From: an uncultured Prevotella sp.
Lineage (GTDB): Bacteria > Bacteroidota > Bacteroidia > Bacteroidales > Bacteroidaceae
Direction of reading: 5' to 3'
NCBI GenBank assembly: GCA_900546605.1
Contig: URDV01000077.1
Location: 1 to 9,334, forward strand
Length of the DNA stretch: 9,334 nt
Shown: in pieces, positions 7,179-9,334 of the stretch
How the letters are laid out: each line of letters opens with the position of its first letter
How positions within the stretch are numbered: position 1 is the first letter of the stretch
Position numbers and translations under genes: made by a program
Notes under the pieces: generated by a model
Database searches by the model: none
What the model was told of the DNA's origin: nothing
Seen by the model: only the letters and a program-made list of their open reading frames with translations

Positions 7179-7186
7179 TAACTTTG
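7179..7186 (+). promoter_or_regulatory. -7 box of the proximal NADH dehydrogenase promoter
   Basis: TAACTTTG fits the TAnnTTTG consensus and lies 41 bp before the ATG, giving a predicted leader of about 35 nt. The -33 region is weak (ttatg, no TTG at the right distance). The box overlaps a perfect 10-bp palindrome, ctttgcaaag at 7182-7191, which could be an operator but may be chance. The spacer 7032-7227 contains no gene. Confidence 0.5.
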
Positions 7187-7227
7187 CAAAGTAGTAAATA
7201 AACACAAAACACAGAAGAATCTGACGT

Positions 7228-8607
7228 ATGAGCTTTAACGTTCCAAAAACCGAAAAGAAAAGAGTAGTCATTGTAGGTGGCGGCTTCGGCGGCCTTAAAC
7301 TGGCCAATAAGTTGCGCAAAAGTAACTTTCAAGTAGTATTAGTTGATCGTAACAACTACCACCAGTTTCCCCCACTGATTTATCAAATTGCATCGGCTGG
7401 TATTGAACCGAGCTCTATTTCGTTTCCATTTAGAAAGATTTTTCAAAAGCGCAATGACTTTTACTATCGTATGGCAGAAGTGCGCTCTATCTTTCCCGAA
7501 CACAAAATTATTCAAACATCAATTGGTAAAGTAAGCTACGACTATTTGGTGTTAGCAGCTGGCGCAACTACCAACTTCTTTGGCAACAAGAATGTGGCTG
7601 AGCAAGCCATGCCTATGAAAAACGTCAGCGAGGCTATGGGATTGCGCAATGCACTACTTGACAACTTTGAACGTGCATTAACTTGTGCTACCGACAAAGA
7701 ACGACAAGAATTGCTGAATGTAGTTATTGTGGGTGGCGGTGCCACAGGCGTTGAAATAGCAGGTGCACTGAGTGAAATGAAGAACTTTGTGTTGCCTAAA
7801 GACTACCCCGACCTGCCTACCTCACTCATGAACATCTATTTGATTGAGGCTGGTCCCCGCTTATTAGCTGCCATGAGCAAAGAATCGAGCCAAAAGGTTG
7901 AGAAATATCTTCGCACCATGGGTGTTAACGTGTTACTCAACAAAATGGTAACTGATTACAAAGACCACAACGTCATGCTGAAGGATGGTAGTAGCATTGC
8001 CACCCGTACCTTTATTTGGGTAAGCGGTGTTGCAGCACAGCCCGTTGGCAACCTTGACCCTTCACATTTAGGCCGTGGACGACGCATTGTGGTGGATGCC
8101 TTTAACCAAGTGTCAGGATTAGACAATGTTTTCTGCATTGGCGATCAATGCATCATGCCCGAAGGCGATGACAAGTGGCCTGGCGGACATCCTCAACTTG
8201 CACAAGTTGCCATTCAACAAGGCAACAACTTGGCCAAAAACTTAAAGCGACTTGAAGCGGGTAAGGATATGAAGCCTTTCCGTTACAAAAACTTAGGTAC
8301 CATGGCCACCGTTGGCCGCAACCGAGCCGTGGCTGAATTCAGCAGCATGAAGTTTGGTGGTTTCTTTGCATGGGTTTTGTGGTTAGTTGTACACCTTCGT
8401 TCTATTTTGGGTGTACGCAACAAAATGATTGTATTATTTAACTGGTTATGGAACTACGTTTCATACTCGCAATCACTGCGCATGATTATTTATGCCAAGA
8501 AAGCAAAGGAAGTGGTCGACCGCGAAAAACGTTTGGCCTCAACTCACTGGGGTACTGACTTACTGAGCGAAGGTTCTGAAGATCCCAATAATCAGGTTGA
8601 CGAATAA
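7228..8607 (+). CDS. ndh: Type II NADH dehydrogenase (NDH-2), FAD/NAD(P)-dependent oxidoreductase
   Basis: This enzyme oxidises NADH and reduces quinone on the inner face of the cytoplasmic membrane without pumping protons. The 459 residues carry two Rossmann dinucleotide folds: GGGFGG at 17-22 for FAD, followed by the acidic strand end LVD at 38-40, and GGGATGVEIAGAL at 169-181 for NADH, with the acidic LIEAGPRLL at 205-213. Further family marks are AAGATTNFFG at 110-119, the second FAD contact DNVFCIGD at 299-306, and the quinone-side helix HPQLAQVAIQQG at 321-332. The C-terminal region 378-421 is hydrophobic and aromatic and should form the membrane-binding helices. Every expected motif is present, so the gene looks functional. 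It has its own promoter boxes upstream and a strong terminator just downstream, so it is probably transcribed alone. NDH-2 is very likely; related pyridine-nucleotide oxidoreductases are less so. Confidence 0.94.
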   Translation: MSFNVPKTEKKRVVIVGGGFGGLKLANKLRKSNFQVVLVDRNNYHQFPPLIYQIASAGIEPSSISFPFRKIFQKRNDFYYRMAEVRSIFPEHKIIQTSIGKVSYDYLVLAAGATTNFFGNKNVAEQAMPMKNVSEAMGLRNALLDNFERALTCATDKERQELLNVVIVGGGATGVEIAGALSEMKNFVLPKDYPDLPTSLMNIYLIEAGPRLLAAMSKESSQKVEKYLRTMGVNVLLNKMVTDYKDHNVMLKDGSSIATRTFIWVSGVAAQPVGNLDPSHLGRGRRIVVDAFNQVSGLDNVFCIGDQCIMPEGDDKWPGGHPQLAQVAIQQGNNLAKNLKRLEAGKDMKPFRYKNLGTMATVGRNRAVAEFSSMKFGGFFAWVLWLVVHLRSILGVRNKMIVLFNWLWNYVSYSQSLRMIIYAKKAKEVVDREKRLASTHWGTDLLSEGSEDPNNQVDE

Positions 8608-8630
8608 ACCATTTGCTACCCATATAGCAT

Positions 8631-8691
8631 AAAAGGAGACAGCATCAAGCGAACACTTAATAGTTGTTCATTTGATGCTGTTTCCTTTTTT
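8631..8691 (+). terminator. Strong intrinsic terminator after ndh
   Basis: An 18-bp arm at 8631-8648 pairs with 8672-8689 with a single G-T wobble. An inner 5-bp stem (gaaca 8651-8655 with tgttc 8665-8669) closes a 9-base loop. Six T residues follow at 8686-8691. The A-rich left edge pairs with the T run, so it could also work on the reverse strand. It starts 24 bp after the ndh stop codon. Confidence 0.88.
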
Positions 8692-8798
8692 GTATTGCTA
8701 TCTGCTAAAACTCAAGAAAACATAGAAATCCTATCCGCTATGCTCACAAAGAAGCACTACGGATGTCTTTCTGAAAAATTAAGCCCCTTAGTAATGGT

Positions 8799-8829
8799 AA
8801 AAAAAATAACTTGACCAATTTCTAAGTTA
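8799..8829 (-). terminator. Weak reverse-strand terminator-like hairpin
   Basis: Read on the minus strand, taactt (8829-8824) pairs with aagtta (8812-8807) around an 11-base loop and is followed at once by eight T residues (8806-8799). The stem is AT-rich and short, so it would be a weak terminator. It would end a reverse-strand transcript coming from the hairpin array. The surrounding 8692-8824 shows no gene. Confidence 0.3.
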
Positions 8830-8853
8830 AGTAGGTAAATAGTTAAGTAGGTA
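8825..8853 (+). repeat. Two direct copies of a 13-bp motif
   Basis: agttaagtaggta occurs at 8825-8837 and again at 8841-8853, a period of 16. Its core GTTAAGTAGGT is shared with both arms of the inverted repeat at 5660-5867, about 3 kb away. Closely spaced direct copies could be a protein-binding site (iteron-like), but no binding protein is suggested by the genes here. Confidence 0.75.
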
Positions 8854-8909
8854 TTACGTACTCTAAAGGTGTTGAGCACATGCTCAACACTTATGCATAT
8901 AAGTAATAC
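8851..8909. other. Possible cloverleaf: outer stem enclosing two hairpins
   Basis: gtattac (8851-8857) pairs with gtaatac (8903-8909). Inside it lie a perfect 10-bp hairpin with a 2-base loop (8869-8878 with 8881-8890) and a 5-bp hairpin (8890-8894 cttat with 8899-8903 ataag, sharing edge bases with its neighbours). The fold is compatible with a three-way junction in RNA or extruded DNA. Pairing is directly visible; stability was not computed. Confidence 0.5.
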
Positions 8910-8910
8910 G

Positions 8911-9083
8911 AATCGTCCACCCAATGGCTGGACGATTTTTAGTACTAATTGCAAATGGCATTGAGTATAGTACTCTAATTCGTCCAACCAATGGTTGGAC
9001 GATAAGTAGTACTAATTGCAAATGGCAATGAGTATAGTACTCTAATTCGTCCAACCATAGGTTGGACGAATTAGAGTACTAAT
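8911..9083. repeat. Tandem array of 67-bp units, each with a hairpin
   Basis: Two full units (8911-8977, 8978-9044) and a partial third (9045-9083) repeat with an exact 67-bp period. Each unit opens with a hairpin of the form tcgtccaacc, 3-base loop, ggttggacga. In unit 1 (8911-8937) one base pair is lost; unit 2 (8980-9002) is perfect; unit 3 extends to a perfect 22-bp stem, 9035-9056 with 9060-9081, around the loop ata. Between hairpins is a 34-bp block (8941-8974 and 9008-9041, one mismatch) that begins and ends with AGTACT. The loops differ in sequence while the arms are kept. No ORF crosses the array convincingly. Confidence 0.92.
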
Positions 9084-9113
9084 ATACTTCGTTCTTTAGC
9101 ATCACACCTATGA

Positions 9114-9121
9114 CAAAGTTA
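9114..9121 (-). promoter_or_regulatory. Reverse-strand -7-like box facing the hairpin array
   Basis: The + strand reads caaagtta, which is TAACTTTG on the minus strand, identical to the -7 boxes of the TPR and ndh genes. Transcription would start near 9107 and run leftward through the hairpins. The nearest TTG on the minus strand is 24 bases upstream, further than the usual 18-20, so the match is incomplete. Confidence 0.25.
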
Positions 9122-9184
9122 AGTATCTGCATTGTGCTTAGAGTACAATTACAGTAAGTAGATGTACTGATTTAGCAAGGTCTG

Positions 9185-9261
9185 AAGACCGTCTTTACTC
9201 AATCAGGGGATTTCTTTAGAGAAAATTTGACCTATAGGTCTGAAATAGCAACTATGTAGTT
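9185..9261. other. Run of four short perfect palindromes
   Basis: Within 77 bp lie aagac/gtctt (9185-9195, 1-base loop), tttct/agaaa (9211-9224, 4-base loop), the 12-bp palindrome gacctataggtc (9229-9240) and aacta/tagtt (9250-9261, 2-base loop). There is also a direct repeat aggtctgaa at 9178-9186 and 9236-9244. No gene is visible between 9084 and 9278. Each palindrome alone could be chance in AT-rich DNA. Confidence 0.5.
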
Positions 9262-9278
9262 AGCTAAACTTATTACAA

Positions 9279-9334
9279 TTACGCGTTGGCGGAATTAGTA
9301 AACAAGTTGACAAGTTAACGGGTTAACAGGTAAG
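9279..9334 (-). repeat. Right copy of the perfect 56-bp inverted repeat
   Basis: This is the exact reverse complement of 1-56, with the degenerate 8-bp GTYAAC units pointing outward and the unique part (ttacgcgttggcggaatta) inward. The internal segment between the copies is 9222 bp. Perfect identity across 56 bases at this distance suggests recent duplication, gene conversion or active recombination between the copies. Confidence 0.97.

Noticed and set aside
8757..8987. Reverse-strand 76-codon ORF running out of the hairpin array
   Set aside because: Its start lies inside a repeat unit, its residues look like translated noncoding AT-rich DNA, and it has no recognisable domain.
8911..9083. 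CRISPR array
   Set aside because: The period is regular, but the blocks between the palindromes are nearly identical, where CRISPR spacers would differ; no cas gene is present.
1..9334. Composite or unit transposon defined by the terminal inverted repeats
   Set aside because: No transposase, integrase or accessory gene lies inside, and the cargo is housekeeping genes. No target-site duplication can be judged because the flanks are outside the window.

Overview
The window looks like chromosomal DNA of a Bacteroidales bacterium, most likely Prevotella or a close relative. The protein families point this way: a Bacteroidetes-type DUF4301 protein, two half-size CHR transporters and a Bacteroidetes-like NDH-2. 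So do the -7 boxes of the form TAnnTTTG (TAACTTTGCA occurs three times on the + strand), the weak ribosome binding sites, the AT-rich intergenic DNA and the GTTAAC-rich degenerate 8-bp repeats. The genus is an inference from style and not proved by a marker gene.

Layout. All seven protein genes are on the + strand. (1) Positions 1-56 and 9279-9334 are perfect 56-bp inverted repeats that coincide exactly with the window ends, so the whole 9.2 kb is an inverted-repeat-bounded segment. (2) 57-307 is a leader with a good promoter for 308-2158, a membrane-anchored protein with a TPR-like C-terminal part that ends in an SSB-like acidic tail (DDDLPF). (3) 2419-5643 is a tight three-gene operon: rpe (ribulose-phosphate epimerase), an NrnA-like DHH phosphoesterase and a DUF4301 protein that looks like a sugar-nucleotidyltransferase relative. 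(4) 5644-5897 is an intergenic spacer bounded by a 17-bp inverted repeat. (5) 5898-7031 is a pair of short chromate-transporter-family genes that probably form one two-subunit transporter. (6) 7228-8607 is a type II NADH dehydrogenase with its own promoter region and a strong terminator. (7) 8692-9278 is about 590 bp without a credible gene but dense in structure: direct repeats, a possible three-way junction, a 67-bp-period array of hairpins and a run of short palindromes.

The genes are mostly metabolic housekeeping: pentose phosphate pathway, nanoRNA/pAp turnover, anion transport and respiratory NADH oxidation. They do not form an obvious defence or mobile system, and no transposase, integrase or invertase is present. 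The points most worth following up are the perfect terminal inverted repeats around housekeeping genes, the hairpin array at 8851-9081 (possibly a reverse-strand structured RNA), the SSB-like tail on a membrane TPR protein, and the nucleotidyltransferase-like motifs in DUF4301.
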